DNA of 64,000 bases from Bacillota bacterium (GTDB lineage: Bacteria; Bacillota; Clostridia; Acetivibrionales; DTU013), in NCBI GenBank assembly GCA_023426125.1, contig JAFABI010000092.1, forward strand, positions 1 to 64,000. Reading direction: 5' to 3'. The translations under genes were made by a program, and so were the position numbers. This document shows positions 1-8,449 of the stretch, piece after piece. How positions within the stretch are numbered: the first letter of the stretch is position 1; each line of letters begins with the position of its first letter. The notes beneath the pieces are model-generated. The model ran no database searches and was not told the origin of the DNA. It saw nothing but the letters and a program-made list of their open reading frames with translations.

Positions 1-279
1 ATCAGCATTGCTATCACCTTTTGTAAATTTTGTATTATGCTGTATAATTCGACATGCAGGGTCGAAATTCCTGCCTCAAGCTCACTATATTCAAGGTTTT
101 CAAGGAACATTTATCAGGTAAAACTAACTAGCTGTTTTCGGACATGTGCATTAAATAAATATTTTGTTAAAATGCATTTTTTAGCTTATTTTTACTATAC
201 CTACAGTGGTCGACCTGCCTTATTTACCCTTTACTAATTATTCTTGTAGAGCTATTGTCAAAAAAGTTTGGTAGAGCTT
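1..279. other. Left-edge noncoding stretch
   Basis: AT-rich sequence downstream of the AI-2E permease gene. I see no convincing gene, RNA or terminator hairpin here. The open frames present have no ribosome binding site and no recognisable protein family. Confidence 0.5.
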
Positions 280-1461
280 TTAGCCTTCCTTCTTATTCTC
301 GACGTGTAATCCAACACATCCTTCGTTGTTTTTCTTTTTCAGACCATATTTGACTAATTGGCGTATGATATCAAATATCACTGCAAAAATAGGCAAACCA
401 AATATCAATCCGACAAACCCGAAAAGGCCGCCGAACACCAGTATCGAAAAAATAATCCATAAGCTGTCCAGACCTGTAAAGCGGCCCAGTATTCTCGGCA
501 CAACAATGTTGCCATCAATTTGTTGCAGGATTGAGATAAAGATAGTAAAATAAAGACATTTTACGGGATCAATAAAGATAATTAGTATGCAGGCCGGAAT
601 AGCTCCGATAACCGGACCAAAGAATGGAATGATATTCGTTACACCAACAAATATGCTGATTAAAAGCGCGTAAGGAATTCCCATCAAAAGGCAGCCGATA
701 TAGCATAGGGTACCCACGAGAGCAGAATCCAGAAGCGTACAACGAATGAACTTGCCAAATATTCTATCGGCATATTTTACTTCATTAAGCACCCATTGGG
801 CATGCTCCTCTTTGAAAATTGCATAGACAATCATGCGGGCATATCTGCTCAGTTTTTCACGGCTGCACAGAAAACAGACTGTGCTGCAAATCGCAATAAC
901 GAAATCAGAAACCAGGGACCAGATACCAGCCAGGCTCGCAGCGAGGCTGTTGATGATTGTTTGAATTTTAGGAATAATGTCGGAGGTTGCCCAGCTTTTT
1001 ATCGATTCAGTAGCCTGAGACAGTCCGCTGTTGACAAATTCCAGTACGATGGGGTTGTCTTGAGCAGCTTCTCTCAGCCATGCGATTCCCTTATCCGCCA
1101 TCGATGGTATGGCGGAGATGATGCCAATCAGCGTTACTGCCAAATCAGGCACGATGATCGCAAGGGCAAGAAAGCAAAATCCCAATACGAAGCAAAGGCC
1201 CAACAAAATGCTCAGTGCTCTTTCAGGATGCCGTTTCAGTTTTAGCTTGCCAAATAAAACCCCAAGGATTCTCTCGATAAATTTACAAACAGGGTTGAGA
1301 ATATATGCTATAATACCGCCGATTACCCACGCCCCTATTATATCGAATAATTTTTGGTGCAAAGTCCATGTAATGGCCATATACGCCAGTAAAAAAATCA
1401 GACCAATACATATCGATGCCGCCACAAAAATACGAAGGTACTTATCTTTTATTGATTTCAT
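280..1461 (-). CDS. AI-2E family membrane permease (YtvI/YdbI type)
   Basis: A 393-residue polytopic membrane protein of the AI-2E family. Members are widespread permease-like proteins; a few are linked to autoinducer-2 or Na+/H+ exchange, but the substrate of most is unknown. Hydrophobic segments occupy roughly residues 10-60, 85-120, 175-200 and most of 235-365. The C-terminal half carries the family's typical run around GVTNIIPFFGPVIGAIPA and a later LDSLWIIFSILVFGGLFG. The C-terminus is short, charged and predicted cytoplasmic. Its ATG overlaps the stop of the upstream glycosyltransferase gene (ATGA), so the two are translationally coupled. That pairing suggests an envelope role, but this is inference. 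Length is normal for the family. Confidence 0.85.
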   Translation of the reverse strand: MKSIKDKYLRIFVAASICIGLIFLLAYMAITWTLHQKLFDIIGAWVIGGIIAYILNPVCKFIERILGVLFGKLKLKRHPERALSILLGLCFVLGFCFLALAIIVPDLAVTLIGIISAIPSMADKGIAWLREAAQDNPIVLEFVNSGLSQATESIKSWATSDIIPKIQTIINSLAASLAGIWSLVSDFVIAICSTVCFLCSREKLSRYARMIVYAIFKEEHAQWVLNEVKYADRIFGKFIRCTLLDSALVGTLCYIGCLLMGIPYALLISIFVGVTNIIPFFGPVIGAIPACILIIFIDPVKCLYFTIFISILQQIDGNIVVPRILGRFTGLDSLWIIFSILVFGGLFGFVGLIFGLPIFAVIFDIIRQLVKYGLKKKNNEGCVGLHVENKKEG

Positions 1462-2825
1462 TTATCCTTTACACCGATCAAAGCTTCATTTTTTTCATTT
1501 CCTCCAGAGTAAGCATGCACTATATCTTCGTCAGATTCAGAAGACAGGGCATAAAATCCTGCGGTCTGGCAACCGCTGCCGATAATAAACTCTGCGATTT
1601 CCCGCGCGGCCCGGGGATTTCTGAATCTGATCTGGCTATCATAGATTTCTTTAAGTCTCTTCCCATTTTGTGAAAGCAGTTCAAGAACCATGTTGGAAAG
1701 CCTTTTGATGTCCTTGCAATAAACCCCCAAATTGTGCTTCACGACAAATTCCGGATTTTTTTCTTCCTGGCCTTTTAATGCGCCGACGACAATGACAGGC
1801 TTGCACAGATTGACTGCCTCCATCAGAACATTGGGGCTGGCCCTGATAACCAGAATATCCGCCGCAAGCATGTGTTTTTTAATATCTTTTGTAAAGCCGT
1901 AAATCTGTACGCGACCGCCGATATAAAGCGATAATTTTTTATCCAGATATTTTTTCAGGGATGAATTGTTACCTGCCATGATAGATATATGGCAGTTACT
2001 GTATTTCAAAAGGTTTCTGGCCATTTTCAATATCCGCCATGACCCCTGACTTCCGTTGACCAGCAGAATGGACGCCCCTTCTTCAGCCAAAATTTTCTCT
2101 CCCTTTGGAACAGCGGGAGAAAAATCACAGAAATCTTTTCTGACAGGGAAATCAACAAGTCTAAGTTTTTCCTCTCGAATCCCCAATGAAAGCATCGTTT
2201 GTTTGGATTCCACACTGGGGCATAGCGTATATTTTGCCCGCTTGTCCGCCCAAAGGCCGGTAACATTGTCAAGGTCCGCAATAAATGGAATAACGGGGAT
2301 ATCCAATTTCTCTTTCTCCAGAATATTCAGAACAGAGCCTACAAAAACTCCATGTACCGGGACAATCACATCCGGACGAACTTCCTTAAGGCACTTTATC
2401 AACTTACTCTTTATGTCTTTTGAAACGAGAGCGTTGACCAGCCGTATGGAGTGATTTCCCGTCCGATAAAAGATACTCCACAATGCAGGCATGTTAACTG
2501 CGAGCGGATTATATAGTCTGCTTGATGCCTGCAATATCAATTTTCCCAAGGAGAACCCGTCTATGATGGAAATATGTACATTAGGATTCAGCTCAGTTAT
2601 TTGTTGTTGTAGAGCTTCTGTTATGCTTTTATGACCATATCCGGTTTTGTCCGCAGAAATAAACAGAATACTGCCAGGATTACGATCCTGCACTGATAAA
2701 CTACTTTTACCGATTTCGCCGTCCCTTTTCCTGCCGCCATGCGTAAGAAAGTTGATGATCCTTGGACGATTATAACGCTGTATAATCACATAAGGCAGAT
2801 TAAAAGCAAGCGCAATCAGAATCAT
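1458..2825 (-). CDS. MGDG-synthase-like glycosyltransferase (UgtP family, GT28 fold)
   Basis: A 455-residue glycosyltransferase resembling monogalactosyldiacylglycerol synthase and the processive diacylglycerol glucosyltransferase UgtP. Such enzymes transfer a sugar from a UDP-sugar to diacylglycerol at the cytoplasmic face, making glycolipids that also anchor lipoteichoic acid. The N-terminal acceptor domain has the family signature TGYGHKSITEAL near residue 60. The C-terminal nucleotide-binding domain includes ILLVNGSQGSW and the sugar-nucleotide segment ILVIRASPNVLMEAVNLCKP. A hydrophobic stretch of about 18 residues opens the protein and may help membrane association. It is the first gene of a two-gene unit with the AI-2E permease. 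The acceptor lipid cannot be read from sequence. Confidence 0.8.
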   Translation of the reverse strand: MILIALAFNLPYVIIQRYNRPRIINFLTHGGRKRDGEIGKSSLSVQDRNPGSILFISADKTGYGHKSITEALQQQITELNPNVHISIIDGFSLGKLILQASSRLYNPLAVNMPALWSIFYRTGNHSIRLVNALVSKDIKSKLIKCLKEVRPDVIVPVHGVFVGSVLNILEKEKLDIPVIPFIADLDNVTGLWADKRAKYTLCPSVESKQTMLSLGIREEKLRLVDFPVRKDFCDFSPAVPKGEKILAEEGASILLVNGSQGSWRILKMARNLLKYSNCHISIMAGNNSSLKKYLDKKLSLYIGGRVQIYGFTKDIKKHMLAADILVIRASPNVLMEAVNLCKPVIVVGALKGQEEKNPEFVVKHNLGVYCKDIKRLSNMVLELLSQNGKRLKEIYDSQIRFRNPRAAREIAEFIIGSGCQTAGFYALSSESDEDIVHAYSGGNEKNEALIGVKDK

Positions 2826-2948
2826 GGTAGCAGTTTGGATAAAGTTACTCCAAAACGCAAACAGGAATGACGAAAAGATAATACCCCAATGTGTAAGCTC
2901 AGCGCGGCAAGATTCGATAAGATATTTATGCAGATAATCTTTATCATA

Positions 2949-3113
2949 TCCCGTTTACAGTTAATGGATGAGTTGTGGGGCATGGAGTCCGAGACCGATG
3001 ACCACACGCTGGATGTCCATATCAACCGTTTGCGGGAAAGGTTTCGTGATTGGCCGGAGTTTGAAATTGTTACGGTGCGCGGCCTCGGGTATAAGGCGGT
3101 AAAAAAAGTATGA
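2949..3113 (+). pseudogene. Response regulator remnant (OmpR/PhoB C-terminal winged helix)
   Basis: About 54 residues match the end of an OmpR-type DNA-binding domain: SRLQLMDELWG, then HTLDVHINRLRERF and VTVRGLGYKA, which are the recognition helix and wing. The receiver domain and the start of the winged helix are missing; upstream codons show no family similarity and no ribosome binding site. The remnant stops inside the ATG of the histidine kinase (ATGA overlap), the normal arrangement of a two-component operon, so the intact gene was clearly the partner of that kinase. The deletion boundary is near 2948. Confidence 0.8.
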
Positions 3114-4174
3114 GTTGCTTAAAAGATTTAAAAAAAAGATGGAGCCTAACCATTTCACTGGTATTGTTCGTTTTTGCCGTCATGATGGCTGCATTCTTAT
3201 TGGTTGGGCTGGTTACAGCGATACTCTATTACGTAGGCGTTATATCGTTTGAAAACCTTGATGGTACGAGCATATTTGAGCGTTGGTTTTTCTTCTTGAT
3301 GATCTTGCTGTGTATTGTGCTCGGAATGGCGCTCACTTTCTTTTTCAGCAAAAAAGCGCTCAATCCGATTCGCAAGGTAATTGTCGCTATCCATAAGGTT
3401 GCACAGGGTGATTTTAATGTACAGGTGGAACTCAAAGGAATCGGCGAATTGGAGGAGCTGTCGCAAAGCTTTAATAAAATGACAAATGAACTGTCATCCA
3501 TCGAAACGCTGCGCAGCGATTTTGTCAATAACTTTTCCCATGAATTCAAAACGCCTATCGTATCGCTGCGTGGGTTTGCAAAGATGCTAAAAGAGGGGGA
3601 TCTCAGCGAAGAGGAAAGACAGGAATACCTTGATATTATCATTGCTGAATCGGAGCGACTGGCCGTGCTTTCTACCAATGTGCTCAGTATGTCAAAGTAT
3701 GAGAACATTGAAATCATTCCCGACAAAACACCGTTCAGGCTGGATGAACAAATCCGGAGGGTAATCCTGCTGATGGAACCGAAATGGTCGCGGAAAGAGC
3801 TTTCGGTCAATGTAGAAATGAACGAGGTAACTTATAAAGGGAACGAAGATTTCACACAGCAAATCTGGATCAATCTTCTGGACAACGCCATCAAATTCTC
3901 TTATCAGGGCGGGCTGATCAGCGTGAGTCTCATAAGTTCGAATGACGGTATCCGCTTTACCATTCAGGACGACGGGGCCGGTATAGATGAACAGACGAAA
4001 GCACGCATTTTCGATAAGTTCTATCAGGGCAATACATCACATGTCATAGCTGGAAACGGCCTCGGTCTTGCAATCGTTAAGCGAATCATGAAGCTGTGCA
4101 GCGGCACGATCGAAGTGCAAAGCGAGTTAGGAAAAGGCAGCATATTTACGGTTTTTTTACCAGATGAACCTTAA
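3110..4174 (+). CDS. HAMP-type sensor histidine kinase (orphaned)
   Basis: A 354-residue membrane sensor kinase. Two transmembrane helices (about residues 14-44 and 58-80) flank a very short outside loop, so it probably senses within the membrane or envelope. A HAMP linker follows (about 82-133), then a HisKA dimerisation domain with the phospho-accepting His144 in NFSHEFKTPI. The ATPase domain has the N box NLLDNAIKFS, DDGAGID and GNGLGLAIVKRI. All catalytic motifs look intact. Its cognate response regulator immediately upstream is truncated, so the kinase has lost its partner and possibly its promoter. No target gene is evident. Confidence 0.88.
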   Translation: MSCLKDLKKRWSLTISLVLFVFAVMMAAFLLVGLVTAILYYVGVISFENLDGTSIFERWFFFLMILLCIVLGMALTFFFSKKALNPIRKVIVAIHKVAQGDFNVQVELKGIGELEELSQSFNKMTNELSSIETLRSDFVNNFSHEFKTPIVSLRGFAKMLKEGDLSEEERQEYLDIIIAESERLAVLSTNVLSMSKYENIEIIPDKTPFRLDEQIRRVILLMEPKWSRKELSVNVEMNEVTYKGNEDFTQQIWINLLDNAIKFSYQGGLISVSLISSNDGIRFTIQDDGAGIDEQTKARIFDKFYQGNTSHVIAGNGLGLAIVKRIMKLCSGTIEVQSELGKGSIFTVFLPDEP

Positions 4175-4406
4175 GCAGAGCCGTAAAACAAAAGGCACAT
4201 CCGAATCAAATCTCATAATTCAGTTAGTTCCGATTGCCGGTGATAATTGTGGGATGCTGCCGGAGGAGCTTGAAAACCAGTGTCGAATCTATCTTCGCAT
4301 ATCATAGCATACCTCACAATACACAAATTTGTACCTTCCGATTAGAATTAATTCTTTCGGATCATCACTCGTAATATAAATAACTCTTTTTCCCGACAAT
4401 ACCGGA
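4175..4406. other. Convergent intergenic region
   Basis: Lies between the orphan kinase (plus) and the fucosidase gene (minus). No clear terminator hairpin is visible for either gene. A short open stretch on the plus strand (about 4215-4305) reads like coding remnant but matches no family I recognise. Confidence 0.35.
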
Positions 4407-6809
4407 TCATTGCACCGCAATTGGGAAAGAAAGCCTGTAGCATTTGCCGCAGGAGGTCTTAAAAACAAAGCCGCTGCCTGTCGCTGAAACAGGAATCGTT
4501 CTTTTATCCAATGTGACAGTGGGGAGTTCCTTAGTTATTATACAGCAATCGGATCCATGATGGGACAGCAGAGATGCTTCCGATATTTTCCCATACTTCC
4601 ATTCCATATCGATTTCGAATCCTCCCCTGGCGACAAGTCCTGTTACTTTGCCGGATTTCCAGTTCTTTGGAATTGCCGGAAGTAGTTCAATCCCACCTTC
4701 GTGGCTTTGCAGCAGCATTTCTGCAATAGCGGCTGTTGCCCCAAAGTTCCCGTCAATCTGAAATGGCGGATGACTGTCCAGTAAATTTTTCATTGTTGAC
4801 TTTTTCAACAATTCATTAATGTTCTCATAGGCTTTCTCTCCATCCTTCAACCTTGCCCACATATTGATAATCCAGGCACGGCTCCAGCCTGAATGGCCCC
4901 CTCCGTGCTTCAGCCGTCTTTCCAGCGTATTTCTGGCGGCAGCAGCAAGCCGCGGTGAATTTCTCAACGAAAACTGCTTCCCAGGATACAAGCCAAAGAG
5001 CTGTGAGATATGCCGATGCCCGGGCTCCGCTTCCTCATAATCCTCAGACCACTCCTGTATCTGACCATATTTGCCTATTTGCGGTTCAGGGAGTTTATCT
5101 GTCATCCTTTTCACTTGTTCAGAGAATTCTCTATCCTTGTTTAAAAGCTCCGCCGCTTTGATGAAACATGCAAATAATGCATGCAGGATCTGGCTGTCCA
5201 TGGAAGGGCCTGCGCATAGGCATCCTTTTTCACCCGTTTCAAGGATATAAGTGTTTTCCGGAGATACAGAAGGGGAGGTGACCAGCCGGCCCTGGGAATC
5301 CTCGATCAGGAAATCCGCAAAAAATTCCACTGCTTCTCGGATGGTTTCATAATGCTCACTTAAAAACAACGTATCCAGTGTGAATTCATAATGCTCCCAG
5401 ATATGCAGGCATAGCCATGCAGCACCCATCGGCCAATAGGTGGCAGGGATGTAAATATCCTGTGGTGCAGTATCTCCCCAGATGTCCGTATTGTGATGAG
5501 CGACAAAGCCCCGGCAGCCATACATGACCCTGGCGGTTTTCCTGCCCGGTTCCCTCATTCGCTGTATATGATCGAATAGCGGATAGTGGCATTCGGATAA
5601 ATTACAAATTTCTGCAGGCCAGTAATTCATCTCCGTATTGATGTTGATTGTGTATTTGCTATCCCACGGCGGCAGCATATCCTGGTTCCAGATGCCTTGA
5701 AGATTGGCGGGCAGGGTACCCGGTCTGCTGGAGGATATCAGTAAATACCGTCCGAACTGATAATATGTACAGAGCAGTTCCAAATCATCATTTCCAGCCT
5801 TGACTGCCTCCAGCCTTTCTGAAGTGTCAAGGCCGCATACACATGAATGCCGGTAGCTGCCGACATCCATTGGGCGGCTGTATTCCGGCGCGTCTGTGAT
5901 ATCCTGCTCAATTCCCGCCTGAGACGGCCCATCCGGAATCGTTGGCTTATCTGACAGGCTCAAGCTCACCCTGCTGAATAATGAACGATAATCCCTGCGG
6001 TGATCCGCCTGTAATCGGTGAAACGTCTTATTTCCGGCATCCTTGATATAATCGAAGCACTGAGCTTCGTAATCCTCATGATAAAAACTGGTGGCAGCCG
6101 AGATGAGCAGTGTAACCGAATCTGCATTCAGGATAACCAGGCTTTCTCCTATTGTTTCTACCAGACCGCCGTTAGCAATTACACGCACCATGGTACAGAA
6201 CCTCACTCCCCGTTCAGAACCACAGCTTGCGTACATGCAGATGGTATCCCCGTTATAGGCCTTCACCGTATCCAGGTAACGTCCTCTTCTGAGATATGCT
6301 GTAAAGCTGATACTGTCAGGTTGATCAGCACAGATTTGAGTTACCATGACCTGATCCGGCACACTGGAGAAACAGGTACGTTCATAGCGGATGCCATTGC
6401 GTTCAAACCGGACAACCACTTCGGCAGTATCCAGATCCAATTCCCGGGTATAATGCGTAACCAAATGCTCATCAAACTCAAAATCGATATGCAGCACTCC
6501 CATGGTCTGATACGGCCTCTGGCTTTCAGGCACGCCGGAAAAGGCCAGAGACGCCAGTTTTTCGGCTTCGCTTATTCTCCCCTCAAACAGCAGCTTCCGC
6601 ATCCGGGGAAGATTCTTCAATGCATCCGGGTTGTTTCTGTCTATTGGAGCACCATACCAGATACTATCCTCATTCAACTGGATTCTCTCCCTCGCAGCAG
6701 ACCCGTAAACCATACCGCCCAACCTCCCGTTTCCGACAGGCAGAGCTTCGTTCCAGTCCTTCGCCGGCCTTTTAAACCACATCAACAGTGCATTATTGCT
6801 CTGATACAT
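4407..6809 (-). CDS. GH95 alpha-L-fucosidase, cytoplasmic
   Basis: An 800-residue glycoside hydrolase of family GH95, whose characterised members mostly remove alpha-1,2-linked L-fucose with inversion; some act on alpha-L-galactose. Recognisable blocks are WNEALPVGNGRLGGMVYG, LNEDSIWYG, ININTEMNYWPAEICNL, WSEDYEEAEPGHRHISQLFG and QIDGNFGATAAIAEML, which hold the conserved Asn, acid Glu and Asp positions of the (alpha/alpha)6 barrel. There is no signal peptide, so it acts on imported oligosaccharide. I chose the second ATG (6809): GGGGAAGG lies 5 nt upstream of it, while the ATG at 6824 has no ribosome binding site. The gene overlaps the AraC-type regulator by 17 nt and is last in locus A, which points to fucosylated glycans as the importer's cargo. 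Confidence 0.9.
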   Translation of the reverse strand: MYQSNNALLMWFKRPAKDWNEALPVGNGRLGGMVYGSAARERIQLNEDSIWYGAPIDRNNPDALKNLPRMRKLLFEGRISEAEKLASLAFSGVPESQRPYQTMGVLHIDFEFDEHLVTHYTRELDLDTAEVVVRFERNGIRYERTCFSSVPDQVMVTQICADQPDSISFTAYLRRGRYLDTVKAYNGDTICMYASCGSERGVRFCTMVRVIANGGLVETIGESLVILNADSVTLLISAATSFYHEDYEAQCFDYIKDAGNKTFHRLQADHRRDYRSLFSRVSLSLSDKPTIPDGPSQAGIEQDITDAPEYSRPMDVGSYRHSCVCGLDTSERLEAVKAGNDDLELLCTYYQFGRYLLISSSRPGTLPANLQGIWNQDMLPPWDSKYTININTEMNYWPAEICNLSECHYPLFDHIQRMREPGRKTARVMYGCRGFVAHHNTDIWGDTAPQDIYIPATYWPMGAAWLCLHIWEHYEFTLDTLFLSEHYETIREAVEFFADFLIEDSQGRLVTSPSVSPENTYILETGEKGCLCAGPSMDSQILHALFACFIKAAELLNKDREFSEQVKRMTDKLPEPQIGKYGQIQEWSEDYEEAEPGHRHISQLFGLYPGKQFSLRNSPRLAAAARNTLERRLKHGGGHSGWSRAWIINMWARLKDGEKAYENINELLKKSTMKNLLDSHPPFQIDGNFGATAAIAEMLLQSHEGGIELLPAIPKNWKSGKVTGLVARGGFEIDMEWKYGKISEASLLSHHGSDCCIITKELPTVTLDKRTIPVSATGSGFVFKTSCGKCYRLSFPIAVQ

Positions 6810-8412
6810 ACTTGCCTTCCCCATTCATAATAGAATTTTTATAGTCTCCGGGCGACATTCCAAACTGTCTTTTAAAGAGAGATCCAAAATAGGACTGATT
6901 GGGAATGCCCACCATTTCTGCCACTTTCGAAACTTTGTTTTTTGGATTGCTTAACAGTTTGATTGCCTTTTCCATCCGTACCTCCAGAAGATAGTCGTTG
7001 AAGAATTTCCCTGTAGACTTTTTAAACAGATAGCCAAGATAGTACGCAGATATATAGAGTTCAGCAGCGATGGTCTTGACGCTGATGTTCTCGAAATACC
7101 TGTGTGCTATAATATCAAGCATTTTCTGCACAAGCCTGTGATCATTGGAACCTTTCGGGGAGTCAAGGACATCCAGAACATGAAAGTACAGGTCGGATAT
7201 AAAATTTTTCAGTTCTCCGAAGGTTTTAATAGAAGGTAAATGAAGGCTGGGGTCCTTCTGATTTCCGTACAGCATCTCGGGATTTTCATTGATCATGGTC
7301 AAGACATAGCAGGTTTCGGAAATCAGGCCTGAAAATAGATTGATGATCAGGTTTTTGTCCAGACATTTGCTCCGCTCCAGAAAGGAAAGCAGTTCCTCCA
7401 GCAGGCTTGATACCCGTTTGGTGTCCCTGTTTTTCAAGCTGTTGAGGATCTGCTTGGTATAGAAATTGGTCTGAAGAATAAAATTCTGAACATCGTCACC
7501 CTTCATCCCGTTCTCCGCCAAGTAGTTGTCGCAGTTTACAAGACGTCCTTTATCAAAAACCAAAAGGCTGCCCATAACCTTTTGAATAGCCTGGTAGGAC
7601 GTGTTTAGATCTTGAAATGTCATTACAGGCTCACAATAACAAATAATAACATTCAGATTGAATGTTTCATACATTCCATCCTTCAGTTGGCATAAGTCGG
7701 CTTCCGGCCGGTATTCTCCGCTTCCTGCGGCTTTCATGCAAATATACAGCTCTTTGCCGGCCGGGTCGGACCATGCGAAAAAACCTTTGTCCTCAAGAAG
7801 ATGGTTGATGTATTGTTCTATTCCGTCTTTACCGTCAAAGGGTACATCATTGTGGAGGACGGCAAGGGTATATGGCCCGCCTGAAACAGCAACACCGGTC
7901 TCTTCCAGCTTGTTTATCAGATTCACATCCGAATCTTTGCTGTTCAACAGCTCCATGAAGTATTTCTGCTTGGCTATTTCTTTACCCAGTGCCACCTGCT
8001 CATTCAGTAAAGATGTAATCTCCCGGTTTTTATCCCTCTCCTCCAGTTCGGCAGTGGCCTTTTTTATCACCTTTTCGAACTCATTTTCATTTATGGGTTT
8101 TAACAGATATTCCGCTGCCCGGAAACCGATGGCTTCCTTTGCATATTTAAAATCGTCATATCCTGTAAGAACAATAATTTTAGCATCCGGGAGGAAGGCT
8201 CGTATTTCCTTTGCCATGGATATCCCATCAAAAATTGGCATCCGGATATCGGTGATAATGATATCGGGAGCAACTTCGCGTGCGAGTCGAAGTCCTTCCT
8301 GTCCATTCGCGGCCGTTCCGGCCAACAGGATATGATAACGGCTCCAATCAAGTAATTCCGCCAGGCCCTCCCGGACCCATTGCTCATCCTCTACGATAAG
8401 AAGTTTGAACAT
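6793..8412 (-). CDS. AraC-family response regulator (YesN type), locus A
   Basis: A 539-residue two-component response regulator. The N-terminal receiver domain (about 1-120) has the acidic pair VEDE, phospho-acceptor Asp55 in IIITDIRMP, and the conserved Lys in LLKP. A long middle region follows (about 130-420), helical and poorly conserved, as is usual for this class. Two AraC-type helix-turn-helix motifs close the protein (about 430-535), including ISAYYLGYLFKKSTGKFF and VGIPNQSYFGSLFKRQFG. It sits 37 nt after the partner kinase and overlaps the fucosidase gene. By analogy with other YesMN pairs it should activate the locus A transporter genes when the sugar signal is present; the operator was not identified. 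Confidence 0.9.
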   Translation of the reverse strand: MFKLLIVEDEQWVREGLAELLDWSRYHILLAGTAANGQEGLRLAREVAPDIIITDIRMPIFDGISMAKEIRAFLPDAKIIVLTGYDDFKYAKEAIGFRAAEYLLKPINENEFEKVIKKATAELEERDKNREITSLLNEQVALGKEIAKQKYFMELLNSKDSDVNLINKLEETGVAVSGGPYTLAVLHNDVPFDGKDGIEQYINHLLEDKGFFAWSDPAGKELYICMKAAGSGEYRPEADLCQLKDGMYETFNLNVIICYCEPVMTFQDLNTSYQAIQKVMGSLLVFDKGRLVNCDNYLAENGMKGDDVQNFILQTNFYTKQILNSLKNRDTKRVSSLLEELLSFLERSKCLDKNLIINLFSGLISETCYVLTMINENPEMLYGNQKDPSLHLPSIKTFGELKNFISDLYFHVLDVLDSPKGSNDHRLVQKMLDIIAHRYFENISVKTIAAELYISAYYLGYLFKKSTGKFFNDYLLEVRMEKAIKLLSNPKNKVSKVAEMVGIPNQSYFGSLFKRQFGMSPGDYKNSIMNGEGKYVSEQ

Positions 8413-8449
8413 TTTGAACCTCCTCGGTATCAGTCAGATACCTACGTGA

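Noticed and set aside
37..237. 66-codon open frame at the left edge
   Set aside because: No ribosome binding site, low-complexity composition and no family resemblance.
6018..6830. 270-codon frame on the plus strand opposite the fucosidase
   Set aside because: Exact antisense of a well-supported GH95 gene; no ribosome binding site; long only because of codon bias.
7658..8335. 225-codon plus-strand frame
   Set aside because: Antisense of the YesN-type regulator with strong Ser/Arg bias typical of shadow frames.
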